64,000 nt of DNA from Rotaria sp. Silwood1 (taxonomy: Eukaryota > Rotifera > Eurotatoria > Philodinida > Philodinidae), in contig CAJNOP010000184.1 of assembly GCA_905250075.1 (NCBI GenBank), forward strand, positions 248,001 through 312,000. The letters are read 5' to 3'. Within the stretch, counting starts at the first letter, position 1. Each line of letters opens with the position of its first letter. Of the stretch, positions 32,501 to 46,073 are shown piece by piece. Below the pieces are notes generated by a model, which was given only the letters and a program-made list of their open reading frames with translations, had not been told where the DNA came from and did not search any database. Position numbers and translations under genes: made by a program.

Positions 32501-34184
32501 AGTCTCAAATATGAATTCTAAAAGTTTATCGCTCGTGTATATAAATATCAATACAACCTATGTTGAAATGTATATGAACGATTAGTATTGTGGCTTTTGA
32601 CAGTGAAAACTGATCGTCCGTCAGTTCATAGTTTATGACTAATTATGGAAATATATTAAAGTTGAATAAAAATTGACTCAAATATTTCTGATTGAACAAG
32701 CAATAATTTGTTGACTATTAGACATGTATCAATGTCAAAATTGAATCATTAAAAAAAAAGAAAAGCATTAATTTGTTTATGAACTTATAATGGTCTTAGA
32801 ATAATAAATTGATCTGTGTCTATTGTTAGATAAGCGAAATGATTGACTCAATAGTATGTTATTAACTCAAAATAAAGTAGTAAGTTGATCGAATACTTTG
32901 TAGTCAAATTGTGAATGATGACCTCATTTCTTTTGGTAATCAATTGGATAAAGTTGATTTAGAACTAAAATAATGTCAGCATTAAAATTAGAAAGAAAAA
33001 GTATGAAAAAAAGAAAGTTTTTGACGTGATTTTACATATGTGACTACAATTTATCGTATTCTTCAATACATATACATTCTTGTTTTTCTTCTCTCTCTTC
33101 TTAGTTTTCAACTATAGATGCACTTATATTTGATTCCTTTTCTTCTTTAATTCGTTTCGTGCAATACTTATTCTTTACGATCATGTGAGTAATCAAATAG
33201 AACTGCTATTTCGTGAATAGAAAATATAACGTAATATTTTTTGTCATATAAATACTAACAAACGAAAAGATAATTAAAAATACTTATTGAAACCTAAGTT
33301 GTATAAAGTGATAAAATTATTCAACCAATGTTCATGTAAATGTTTCGAAATATTCATGTGAAAGGAATCGTTCTCGCATGTGCTCAATGAAAATGAGATG
33401 ATTTTTGGTTGAGAGTTTTTAAAGAATAGAATACAATAAGATCATTCGAATATGTGCTGATGACTATATTGACGGATTAGATTATTTGCTATTCCTAGGA
33501 TAAAATCATACATGGACCTAAACATCTAAAAGAGAATACTGTTGAATAACTCTTCTATGACATATTTCTGAATAGATTGTATCAAATATTGAAAGTATGT
33601 ATCATGTTTATTTTTAAGTAAAAGGAAACACTCAGATCGCAAAAATAGTTCAATAAAATTATCACATATAATAGATAATATTGAAACAAATTAAAAAAGA
33701 AGAGCGATTCCAGTGCTTTTGTTCACAAATTTTTCAGTATTTTTCAAACACTTTAGTTTTTAAGTATTTTTTATAATAATTTATATTACATATTTTTAGT
33801 TAGTGTCGGTAAACATTAGCAATATTACAGCAGCCTTTTAATTAAAGAATAATCAAAGGTTTTTAAGTGAAATAAAGAATATTTATTTCATCAAAGATTC
33901 TGACAAGATGTTAAAGACGTTTTTATCAAAAATACGGCCAAGTATCACGGCTAGGTATATCGCAATACGAATACTTTAATAGCGTATCGCCATTGTCGAA
34001 AGTCTTATCAACACGTGTGTATTCGATATTTTATGTAATGATAAGAATGAAAAACATGAGATAAAAAATGCTTTTAACTTTTTAGCTTTCTATTGTTGTT
34101 GTGTATTGCATTTGTTGGTAATACGCTATAGTAAACGTTTGTTGTCAGGTAATGTGTTTTGAAAAAATTTCGTTTAGAAAGAAA
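29583..34184. other. Long intergenic stretch
   Basis: 4.6 kb with no supported gene. A 63-codon minus frame (31316-31507) begins with a good hydrophobic leader (MPYVFLFIFIISCILIID) and could be the first exon of a small secreted protein, but no partner exon was found. A 117-codon minus frame (32050-32403) looks like chance. No repeat or RNA gene recognised. Confidence 0.5.
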
Positions 34185-34223
34185 ATGACTGATTTAGAAG
34201 AAAGACTCTACAATGATCGATAA
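34185..34223 (+). promoter_or_regulatory. Upstream ORF overlapping the aminotransferase start
   Basis: ATG at 34185 opens a 12-codon frame (MTDLEERLYNDR) that stops at 34221-34223, overlapping the main ATG at 34213 in another frame. If included in the mRNA it would reduce initiation at the main start. It is possible that a splice acceptor just before (TTTAG, 34173-34177) sets the mRNA 5' end. Confidence 0.4.
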
Positions 34224-37200
34224 TACAACAGTGGTTTCAACAGATGCAATTCCTTCGAATGTTTTTCATCGTTCACTTACCTATGAACCCTTACAAGCTG
34301 TACGAGCAGAAGGCAACTATATTTATCTTAAGGATGGACGAAAGTTGCTTGATGGTAGTAGTGGTGCTGCCGTATCAAGCCTTGGTCATGGTAATAAGCG
34401 TGTCATTGCAGCAATTCTCGATCAATTGCAAACTGTTGACTATGTACACTCTGGAACCTTTAGTAACAAGGTAATTCGAAGCATTTAATATTATTCTTTT
34501 GGTGAATCATCTCGGAACCGCTAATGCTTCACTTCAAACGAGCTGTATAACACTATCTAACTAGGTTATAAAGCATTTGGAAACTTGTGTCAACTTCTTT
34601 CTTTATTTCATGTAGCAAAAATATTTAGAATGAGTGTTTACATTTCATTCATATTTTCTTCACTTTCATTTCGTCCCGTCATCAACAATAAAAATTTATG
34701 AATGTATTATTAATCATATTGACAGAATCATATAGTTATGTAGCATGTGGTAAGATTTTGAAAGACATTAATCTATCTTAAAATCAAGGTTCATATTAAA
34801 AAACCATACCTATCAATTGTCGACATATGTGAGAATTTAAAATTTTGTAAAGTTATATGAAACTTTTCAATGGACATAATAATTGCAGATCATTTTCAGA
34901 TAAAGATTAAAATACAACTCTACTGCTAATTTAATAACTCTTTTTTTTTTCTAAAATTTTTTATCTAGGCAGCTGAAGAACTAGCTAGTGAAATCACCAA
35001 AGAGACTGACATGGCAAGAGTCATATTTGTCTCTGGTGGATCTGTAAGTTGATTTTTGATGATTTCTAGTTTGTAAAATCCTTCGAATAGGAAGCCATAG
35101 AATCAGCGATCAAACTTGCTAGACAGTATCATTTGGAAAACAAGCAACCTGAAAGAGTTAATTTTATTGCTCGTCAACAAAGTTATCATGGGAATACACT
35201 TGGTGCACTAGGTCTATGTAGTCACAAGCCACGTCGTGCTCCATTTTTACCGTATTTTCCATCACATTTTCGTCATGTCTCACCTTGCTTTGCTTATCAC
35301 TATAAGTTGTCCGACGAATCTGATGAAGCCTATGTGAAGCGTTTGGCTGATGAGCTGGAAGCCAAATTTCAAGAACTTGGTCCTCACACGATAGCAGCTT
35401 TTTTTGCTGAAACAAGTAAGTTAGAGCTCTACAATATATAATGCATAATTTAGCTCTTCATTGTCAGTTGTTGGTGCCACAAGCGGTTGCACTCCAGCAG
35501 TGCCCGGTTATTTCAAGGCAATGCGTGAAGTGTGTGATCGACATGGTGCTCTCTTTGTTCTCGATGAGATCATGTGTGGCATAGGTCGAACGGGTAAAAT
35601 GCACGCATGGCAATGGGAAGATCTCTCATCTCCACCTGATATTCAAGTCATTGGAAAGGGACTTGGTGGTGGTTATGCTCCTTTAGCAGCAGTTCTCATG
35701 TCAACCAAAGTTGTCAATGTCTTTCTTGCCGGATCAGGTGCCTTCATCAATGGTTTTACCTATCAGTCACATGCCGTGGGATGTAGAGCGGCTTTAGAAG
35801 TTCTCAACGTGATGAAAGAAGATGGATTGATTGAACAATGTTATCAACGTGGACTCTTTTTAGAAAAGTTACTTAAGGAACAGTTGGGCAATCATGCACA
35901 TGTTGGTGATATTCGGTAAGTTTATAATATTTTTCGCTGTTTAAAGAGTAATTCATTGTCAGAATATCGAAAGTACGAAACTTAAGTAAGTGTAACCTGA
36001 CATGTGATGTCTTGAATGGCACAAAATGTTGATAAAGATATAAATAGTTTAATCTTTTGTGAGAGAAAAGGGAACAGAGGACGATTAACGATCTATGGAG
36101 CACTATATAACTACTTTTCGACTAAGTCAAAACCAAATTTACCTAGAAAAATTACCAAAATCATATTTTCTCTAGGATTTACAGTAGTCAATCGATAGGA
36201 TGGTATTATCCTTTTTACATAGCAACTATTGTATTCTACATATGTTTACAAATGAACAAGTGACACAATACATGGATTATACAGTCGAAATGAAACATTA
36301 TGTCATAGTAAAACATAATTGAATAAAATAAACTGCACTGAGAATAATCCAAGGAACAAATATTTAAAAAAAATGGAAAATAGCCAATCAACAAGAATTT
36401 CTACATCATCAAAGTTATAAAAATGACCCTATCCTGAACTTCTTATTATTTCGATGTCGTAAGAGAAATATTCTCGGACAACATCATAATCGTAAATAAT
36501 ATTGAAATGATTCTACTCGACTTCTTTTTTTTTCATTCCGAAGGTGCCACAACGTACTGAGAGTTTTTTGCAAAAATAGAAATAACTTAAACGATTCAGC
36601 ATAAAAATTTATCATTTTTATCAGGCGTTGTTTTTGCAGTCAAAGATAACTGTTTACGAAGAGTATTAAGATGTTAGTATGCAAGAATATTGTTCAGCTA
36701 TTGATGATAATACAATTTTCAGACTTTGTCGAAATTTAGTCTTGAATTCTAAGAAAATTTTACTCTCCAGGGGTCTATCAACGACAATATAACCACACTA
36801 GAAAGAAATGAATTATAGTTGAATGAAGAATACTGATAATTACGTGGGCAAAAGTAGTTGTAAGTCATTCATGAAAGAAATAGATATAAAAATGACGAAC
36901 TTGTAATTTTTCCGAATAATATTTTCAATTAAGATGTAGATGACGATGTAAATTTTAAAATAGTGAGTTTTTAAATGTATACTAAAAAAAAGCGAAGTAA
37001 TAAGGTTTATTATATATAAGTTTCATGAGAAGCCATGATCTAAAACAGAAATATGAATAGTTCCTAAGTTAACTTGCTGTTCGTCGCTGTTGAAATAACA
37101 AGTCAAGTGAAATTTTTCTTTTCGCTCAATGTTTTTTTCATTCAAATTTCAAGTTGATTAATATACTGAATTGAACTGTTGTTTTTTCTCTAATTTAACA

Positions 37201-38047
37201 ATAATTGTCTCACGTTTTTAATAAAAACTATCCTAGAGCTTTTGACCCTGATTCATTTGTATTCATTCAGATTTCTTATCAATACTCTGATTAATTTGAA
37301 TAGATTAAAAACTCTCAATGTATTTGTTGCATGTGAAACAACATTTAAAAGTAAAAAATTCCAAAAAAGAAAAAGATTCTAGTTGATGGATAACGTTTTG
37401 TTGAGATTTACAATCAACTGTAACTCGATATGATGCTGTCTAGCCTTACAAAGTTCATTTTTGCTACTTAAAAAAATTTTTTTTTCACGTGTTTCACATG
37501 TTTTCTTACCACATAAACATCAAAATACCAGTTTTGTAGATGTCAACAGTCGTCTTCTTTTCCAATTAAAATCTTAGTTCTTCATGCAATAGGTTCGTCT
37601 ATTTAAGTTGAATTTTGTATTTCAAAAGTTCAATCATTTAGACTATTTACATTTTACTTATTCAGATTTAAATAGATCATTATATGCATAGAATTATGTT
37701 CTTTCTTTTGCTAGCGGTCGTGGCCTCTTCTGGTCCTTGGAATTCGTCAAGGACAAAAAAACTAAAGAGATGTATCCAACCAATTGTTTATTTGTTGACC
37801 GGATTATCAAAGAATGCATTGAGCGTGGACGTGAGTAGTCATTCATTCTAAATTTTAATTATAGACTTTTATTTTTTATGCAGTTGTCGTTTATCCTGGC
37901 ACAAAAGGTACTGCTGATGGCATTCATGGGGATCATGTATTAATTGCTCCACCGTATACAATTACCGAAGAGGAACTTATTTTCCTTGTTGATACTCTCA
38001 AGACATCGATTGATATTATCTTCAAATCTATGCATGCTTTTACTTAA
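34213..38047 (+). CDS. PLP-dependent class III aminotransferase
   Basis: Six exons, 34213-34470, 34969-35043, 35091-35415, 35468-35915, 37715-37830 and 37884-38047, join in frame to give 461 aa, the usual size of class III aminotransferases. Features in order: YIYLKDGRKLLDGSSGAAVS near the N-terminus; GGSEAIESAIKLARQY (about 109-124), the phosphate loop; SYHGNTLGALG (about 143); FVLDEIMCGIGRTGKMHAW with the cofactor-binding Asp (about 252); IGKGLGGGYAPLAAVLMS with the Schiff-base Lys (about 282); and GRGLFWSLEF and DGIHGDHVLIAPPYT at the C-terminus. All key residues are present. It moves an amino group from a substrate to an oxo acid; the substrate is unknown. The pattern matches bacterial and fungal aspartate aminotransferase family proteins better than animal AGXT2, ABAT or OAT. 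Intron 5 is 1.8 kb; intron 3 is 52 bp and intron 2 only 47 bp. Confidence 0.9.
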
Positions 38048-40796
38048 GTTGTTTTATGCTCATAGCTATTGTATTGCTATTATGCATTTCAAATAGGAAG
38101 TTTTTCAAAAGCAAAACGTTGCACCCACAGTAATTAAGGTGAGATGATTTTTTTTAATAAAAAAAGAGAACAAGAAAAAAGAATTTCAACGGAAAAAATA
38201 AATTTTCAAGTTTTGACTTCTGTGTTCTACAAGGTTTCAATTGTACTGATGTCTCAAGCTCTTTACATACAATATAGAATATTTTGTTTCAGGACTCATG
38301 TATTTCCTGAATGCACTTACTTGAGAAGCCGCTCCAACAAGATACCATACCATACACTACTATTACTTGATACTTAGAATTAGCTATGAGTACTCGTATT
38401 ACTTATTACTTTGCATCATCGTTTGATGTATTTTTATTATTTCAAGAATACTAAATCTTTTCTTGTTTCTTATTAATCAACTATGAAATATTGTCCTATT
38501 ATTTTATTACTAGTTAGTTTTATTTCTTTTCATAGTCTATTAGTTGTCACCAGTAATAAGTAAAAACATGAGCAATCAATTATGACTATAATAAACTAAT
38601 AACTAAAGAATCATCACAATATGATATAGATACAAATAAAAGGTCAGGTGTTGGTACATAAATGTTATTGACTTATCAAATAATACTTTACAGATCTTGT
38701 CAAAAGCATGATATCATAGAAAAATAATCTAATAAAGGATTCTATTTCATTGTAGCTATTTGCTCTTTTTTTTAAATATTATTTTTGACAACAGTAACAA
38801 ATATCTTTCGTATCATCTACTAATTTTTGTTATAGAATAGTCCTAAGAGATAATGACATAATCATAAGATTAAATCGGATTTGATGAATGCTGTCATTAT
38901 TTATTTGTTTATCCAACAGTACAGAGTTTTTCGATTATGCCATCCTTCAGATTGATATTTGCACGTATGAAAAATTGTACTTTGATTCTAGTTTTTCTAT
39001 AAAGCAATATTTCGAATAAATTTTTGATGTACAATTAAGAAGACGATGAATTTAATTTATTTTAATTAGCTAATGAAAAGAGCAATATATACTGTTGATA
39101 GTTCTTGCATAACTACAATCTTCTTTTAATAAACTGTCATACACAACGAAGAGTAATTAAACTAGAGCGTTAGTCTCTTGTTATTTAATAATTCTATTCA
39201 TAAAACAAACTTTTCATCGTCTCAAAATGTGAAATATAGTAGACAAGTATAGATCTGTATGTTCCAAGATTACTAACGATGACAACTAAATAAACTAGTA
39301 AGGAAAGAGATGAGTGCTTTTTTCCACTTATCTATGTCAGGTTTCATTACACGACTAAATTAATATTCTACATATTGCAGAAGAAATATTTCAACAAATC
39401 GTGATCTTGACAATCTAGCAACTATATTAATTTTATCAAAAATGCAGGAATAATTATTTAGATCAATCGAAGTTGGAGAAATAAAATTCAATGTTATCCT
39501 GATGTTCCAGTGTGACTGTATCGTTCAAATTGACGATTATTTTTTAAAGCTTTGTTTGTATTACTTTAGTACTTTTTTATGTTTATTACTTATGACCTTA
39601 TAAGTATCCAATTCTTATAACTTCTATCACTTTGAAAAATTGTAACTGATTATCAATTATAATAATGCAGCTCGCATGTTGAGCATTTGCTCTATAGCTA
39701 GAAAACCAGTTGCCCAATAATCGAATTGATGGACATCATTCTGACATAAAAGTAACTTATAACGACACTCATCATCAGCTGGCACGAGTCAGTTTTGCTC
39801 AGTGTGTCTAGAATAAGAAAAATACTGTTTATGATAAAGAAAAGTTTGTACAGATTCAAAAAAGACAACTAAGCAAATTCGCGTCAATCATTGAAACTTC
39901 AAAAAGAAACCGCATATTGTCAAGTCGCTTCAACTCATAGGTGTGTACAAATTCCGCAAAACTCTATTGAAGCTTCCAAACTCAAGATGACCTAAAGAAA
40001 TCCTTGAGTATATTAGGACAAATTTTGAAAGCCAGCTTCGACATGATAAGATCTCGGAAACTTGAATAAAATCTGAGAAAAATCACTTAAAACAAGGATA
40101 AACAAAAAAAAATTTGGAAATAGTCATAAAACATTTATAAATTTTGTGATCTTCATTAATCCATGAAACTAACCAGTGGCAGTTTCTCGGTGAAAAAAAA
40201 AGATTTGAGAAAATCTAAAAATCATGGAACTAATTCACGATTATAAAAAATGCTAAAAAGACTATATTTCCTATTTGAAAAACAACTTAACAATGTAACA
40301 TAAACTTGGTAAGATTTGTAGACTTTCGAAATCAATGGTTTTGAATCTAACATGTTTTCAAAAAAACCTAGTTCTGTAATTTTTGAAATATTCATAACTC
40401 ATCTTTCTGAATACCTATCTATTACTGCTTCCGCAAAATATAGTTTACGAAAAAAAAACACATGATACATTTATCATGTTCTATGCATTGAAATAGGCAA
40501 TATATTTGGCTTCATTTTTTCTAGGAACTATATTTTTATTGATACTATGTGAGCTAAGTCAACAAAATTATCTCGAATGACGGCAAACGTTTACAATATA
40601 CACTAATTTTATCATAAATAACTAATCTCAAGGAACATATGCTGCATTAATTTCTGTCTAAATATTCATTTCCTGTAATAGAAAGCTTATTCACTTTTTG
40701 AACATCGTATTGTTAGTTATGTGCATGTTTCAATGAGAGTATGTTGTGTTTAAATAAATATTTTTTTTACTTATTTAATGAATATAATTAAAAGCT
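38048..40796. other. Intergenic, nothing recognised
   Basis: AT-rich sequence with 3' flank of the aminotransferase at the left. Candidate poly-A signals near 38153. No gene, repeat or RNA supported. Confidence 0.55.
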
Positions 40797-41597
40797 TTAG
40801 TTATGTATAGAAAGCAAACACAAAATAAATGGTAAAAAATGAAAATCAATTATAAATACTAATACGCCTAAATCAGCCTCTTCTCCAACAACAGCTTTCT
40901 TTTTAAGAATAATTATTGAAATTATCAAAAAGATGAAATACAGACTAAAAACTAATACAAATAAAGCTAAAGTATTTTTAAGTCTCGTTTTTAACGACTG
41001 TTTCGAAAGAGAAGAAGAGAATACATGAATCCAAGCAAAACCAAAAAATAATGCAAAAGTAGATAAACCAACAAAAATTACTGATAAAGATGATAAAGGA
41101 AGCATTGGCTTTTTAAAATAACCAGTTGATAAAATCCATCTATAAAATTTATCTTGACCATCTTCTTCAAATATATGATCCAATTGAAAATGTAATAAAC
41201 ATCCAGCAATTGCTAATAAATAACATTCTTTCATATTTAATGACACTATATTTTTACTGGTTTGTTCTATATTAACATTACTGAGTTCAGTACTTAAGGA
41301 TTTTGTATACTTCCAATTTACTATTTTTCTTGATAATCGCGAAGATAAAAAAGATATTAAAGGTGCCATTATTAGAATATATCCAATACTATGATGAATC
41401 CAGGACATTGCTTTATCAGCTAGGATAGGAAACGTTATTTCAAAACACCAACCAATAAATGATCCGATATCAGGTCCAACAAATCCATTCAAAGCTAATA
41501 TAAGACAATGCATGGCAGTGAAAGATCCTTTTGTCGATAACATGATTAATGTTCCAAATCCTAATGCATAACCAATATGAATAAATGGACTTGGCAT
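40797..41597 (-). CDS. Multipass membrane protein, YdjM/DUF457-like
   Basis: 266 aa, single exon, starting MPSPFIHIGYALGFGTLIML. About six hydrophobic segments: residues 9-22, 27-40, 70-85, 125-137, 165-190 and 210-232. Polar residues lie in or next to membrane segments in a pattern typical of the membrane-bound metal-dependent hydrolase family (LexA-binding YdjM, DUF457): His near 7, NGFVGPDIGSFIGW (about 37-50), WIHHSIGY (about 66-73) and LLHFQLDHIFEEDG (about 134-147). The His and Asp sites could bind a metal. The protein is polarised to a membrane; substrate unknown. No neighbours within 2.7 kb. The gene is likely; the family assignment is tentative and rests on spacing of H/D motifs. Confidence 0.6.
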   Translation of the reverse strand: MPSPFIHIGYALGFGTLIMLSTKGSFTAMHCLILALNGFVGPDIGSFIGWCFEITFPILADKAMSWIHHSIGYILIMAPLISFLSSRLSRKIVNWKYTKSLSTELSNVNIEQTSKNIVSLNMKECYLLAIAGCLLHFQLDHIFEEDGQDKFYRWILSTGYFKKPMLPLSSLSVIFVGLSTFALFFGFAWIHVFSSSLSKQSLKTRLKNTLALFVLVFSLYFIFLIISIIILKKKAVVGEEADLGVLVFIIDFHFLPFILCLLSIHN

Positions 41598-44500
41598 ATT
41601 TTGATCACTAGATACGAAAAAGTAAATATAAGAAATTTTATTTCTTTCTTAGTACAATTTCTGGGAACTAAGATCTTGAATATTAGAACTTACACTCGAT
41701 TGAATTAATGGATTTTCTCTAACAGTAAAGTAAGTCAAGCATATCATTCAACTAATTCTTTGTTTTCAATCGACTGATGTACAGTAACTTTTTTTCAAGT
41801 AATTTTCTCGAAACATTCACATGTGACGACAATATATAGTCATACAGGCTTAGTGACAATGTTTTCGAAGGAACGATAGTATAGCTCAGTGAAAATGTAG
41901 ATGAAATCTAGGAATAATTTTTCAGGTAAATATATTGAATATAGAAGGCTAGAAAGAACTGTGTCACGATTTATTTATCAAGGTCATTGAATAAAATGAA
42001 ATGTTCTACAATAATTTTGATAAATACAACAGTATTAACATTGACTAGTAGTTACTCGATAGATATTAATATTAATAACCAATAGATAGAAGATGATGAA
42101 AAGAAAAAGATACACAATTATATAGAAGTTGTTGATATGCTAGATGCCGCACCTTTACAGAAGATCTATGAAACTCTCGAATAACTTGAAATCAACATAT
42201 TCAATATGCTCATGTAGTTATTAGGCAGTTTCATGTTTTTTGAAAATTTTTTGAACACTCTTTTTTTATTTATCTATTGAATGGCAGTATCAGAAATTCG
42301 AAAAAAATATTGCTATATACTTTCGACTATAAAAGTCTTCTCGGAGTCTCAGTAGAACTACGAAAAGTGTATTGAGACTTGAAGAGGACATCAACAGTCG
42401 GTATCTTTTTCAAGGATAGTTCGAATCTGATTATTGCCATTAAATACATCTATAGAACGTGAGTATGCGACAACATTTGAAAATAGCCAAACTTTTCATT
42501 ACGGCGAAATTAAGATATGGTCCGTAGGAATTTCGAAAATCTTTAAAGTTTATCAAACATTCTTTTGCAAAATTCTACCGATTTCGTACAATAGAAATAG
42601 AGCAAGAAAAATAATACTGACAGTCGAAAATATGAGATAGAAAGATAAAAATCATATCCCATGTACTCTTATTGTTTTCTCTCATATTTTTTCAATTTAT
42701 TTTTTTTCGTTCTGTTCAAATACTACAATCGTTAATATTCGGTACTGTTCAATTTATGTTCAAAAATTTTCATTCATGCTTAAATAGTAGACGTTAAATA
42801 AATGCTACATTTTTATTTGTCATTTTTCTTGGACATTTTAGTTAAAATTTGAAAGACTTTGATGTAAGCTAGATTGAAAGAAAATATTTCTCTTTATATA
42901 TGATTAATAAAAATTAGATTTATTAATATAGAATATTCATTGATTTGCACTGTAAAGATATACAGTTATCACGATTTAGATTTTGACAAAACTGCAAAGT
43001 TTATCGGATAGGATAGATATCTTCGTAGTCAGATAATTTGTATATAAATCTATAAAATTGTTAATAAATCAAATGAGTAATTTACAAGTTTGATTTCAGC
43101 ATTTGTAAAGTTTTTCATTCGTATCAATTATATTGAGATTATTGTGACGATTTTTAGATAGAAGAAGGGTTAGTGAAGATAGAATTACACTTTATTCGGC
43201 TTCTTCATATCATCAATCGCACCTGCATACAAATGTTTCTACACTTTATATACACAGGCGTCAAAAATAAGCAAATATCACAATATAATGATGTGAAATA
43301 TAATACCAGAGGATAAGGACAAAACTTAGGCTAAGGATAAAGTACATCCTGAGGACAAAATATTAAGCAAGTCTAATCTTCATCGTTAAAATTATGTATT
43401 GAGTGTAATTAAGATAGTTTTAGGATTATTTAATGATGAATGTCTTATCTATTTCCAACAGAATCATTGCTACTTTTGACAAACTTTGTATCTATCTCAA
43501 ATACATTTATGGTTCCTGTTGAAACGTACAAACAGATGTGTGCTGACATTACTTTTTCTAATCTCTGACGCAAAACATTGTACTTTTTTTTGAAAAAATG
43601 TGTTGGTGATATTTAATATGCAAAGTGTATCAGTGTTCTCTAATTGTAGACCAGAAAGCCAGGTGAACATATTCTTTTTTTGTCACAATACAAGCGTTGG
43701 AAAAGGCATTAGTCCAAAAATCAGCGTGAATCAATAAATTCAAAAATCTTGACAATTTATACAACAGTCAAGAAAGCACTGATTTTCAGCAAATACTTCT
43801 ATATACATATCTGAACGATAGTATTAGCGTTCATTCGTGAAGTCTATGTTAGACTATTCTAGAGCTATTCGAAAGATTCAATATCTTTGATTGAACATAG
43901 GATTTTACGAATTCAACTTACACTTTGAAGAAAAATTAAGGTGATCTTCAAAAATAGTTCATTATACTGCATCGAATCATGCATATGAACAGAAAAAAAA
44001 ATTGAATATCTTCTTATTTTTAATCATTGAAGACTTTTAGTGTTCCTCTATAGATATTTTTAAAAATATTTTCGCATAAAATAAGACAATAGTATAAAGT
44101 CTAATGACAGTATGAATTATCAAATTATTTCATCTATATTATTTCACTCAATAAAACTCTGAAATTTTGGTAACAAAAGGAAACCTAATACTGTAGATTT
44201 GTTTAACTAATTACTATAATATTAATTAATGAATCTCTTAAAGCTTGTTAAATCAATATATCAACCAATCATTAATATACAGTGAATGTTATCTCATCTG
44301 ATTTACAGACTAACATAGATATATTTCCTATATTATATCAAATTTTCGTTGAAGTATTTCTTGTTGAATTCTAATGAAGAATAGACGATTAGATGATCAC
44401 ATAATATTTGAAAAGAAAAAACTAAAAAAAAAAAGGTAATTAAATTATTCAAGTGCTACGTAATTGATGCCAACAAAGATGAAGAACTTTAATAATCCAA

Positions 44501-46073
44501 TATTGAATCGATAATGCATAGGCTTATTGATGTGATATTCAGTTAATGTGATCTATTCTGAATTTCTTACATAAAATAAATTGCTAATCTAACTAGATAA
44601 TGTTAATATGTCGCTTTGATTTTAAGATATTTAAATCAAACAATATGAGCCATGAAATTCGACTACTAAAAGCCTTTTAATATTAGATAGATCTTTTTTC
44701 ATGAAAAACAAATTATATATTTGTGTATAAATCTTTCGTATTGATCATAAACTAATATTCATCTCATATTTTTCATAGTCACTTTTTTATTGGTACAACA
44801 ATATTTGAAAGAAAAAAAATAGACGCTTTCATTTTAAAAGATATTGCTTCGTTCAATTGATTAGTAGCAGTTCCGTTTAAATCAACTACTATGTATAATA
44901 TCAAATAGATTATAAATCTTTTTTCTGTCATTGTATGACGATTTTAATAAATATTTACAGTGATATAAATTAAATGGTACTTGAAAAAAAAACGGGGTTT
45001 TCGCTGTGTTCTAATTACAATCTGAACTTACCATAAATATAAGAAACTTTCAAGAATATATCAGTTCTTTGAATAGCTTCACTTATTTAAAACAAGGAAA
45101 AAACTTTGTATTGTTAGATCACAACTCGATATAGTAAAATTTGGTATCCAGAAAAAAAAGGATAAATAAGAGGAAGGATGAATATCACTATTTTAAGCTA
45201 CCTTGCAGCATGGAATGCTGCCTGGTGATAGATCCGAAAGCTCGATGCCTTCTCTACTAATAATACTTCATACAAACCAACTGACCACATACGAACTGCA
45301 AGAACGGATATATGTCCCAACGTAGTCAGCATGCTATCGGACGGCTGATTCAAGACAAATTGCTATCAGTGATTTGTTAAGAGTCATTCTATAGTTGGTG
45401 ATACTGAGAATTGCACACAATACCTTGCGGTCAAGTGTCATACTACGCAGTCATTTAGTCATAGTGGCTTTAAATAGAAGTAATTTTATTACATATTGTT
45501 AATATAAATAGATGTATAGATGAGACAGTATGCTTGTCTTCTTGAACATATTTGATAAAGAATATTAACTTCAATTGTACAATTACTAGAATATAATCAG
45601 AATGATTAAACTAACTATGAAATATTCAACGAATAAATATTAAATTACCTTGTGAAAATGAAAAATTATTTGTAGCGAATACTAGACGACATATAAAACG
45701 CAATTTACCTTATGTCTTTAAGGTTATTTTAATATAAATTAAAAAAAAAACTTGTATCAATATCAAACTATAAATTTGCAGATTTGTATTGAATGATTGA
45801 GTTTATTGTAATGTCTGGTTTATTATCTATCTAGTGATCTTCTTTTACGTTTTAAACTTTTGCAAAAAAAACACCATTATTTGACAGTTGATCTTTCATG
45901 ATTTATATTTAGATTAATTATATATATCTTTTATTTTATCTATAGATAAGTTTAATAAAACACAGAAAATTAGTATTTGAAAAGAACAGTATACACATAA
46001 GTAGTGTAGCGTTAGTAAGTTCATATAAGATAAATATAAGCTCAAAAAGTTTTTAAAAACCGATGTACTGATT
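41598..46073. other. Long intergenic stretch with a GC-richer island
   Basis: 4.5 kb without a supported gene. From about 45185 to 45480 the sequence is clearly less AT-rich than both sides and lacks a long frame on either strand; it could be a repeat remnant or a non-coding RNA. The other frames (for example 42434-42640) look like chance. Confidence 0.5.
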
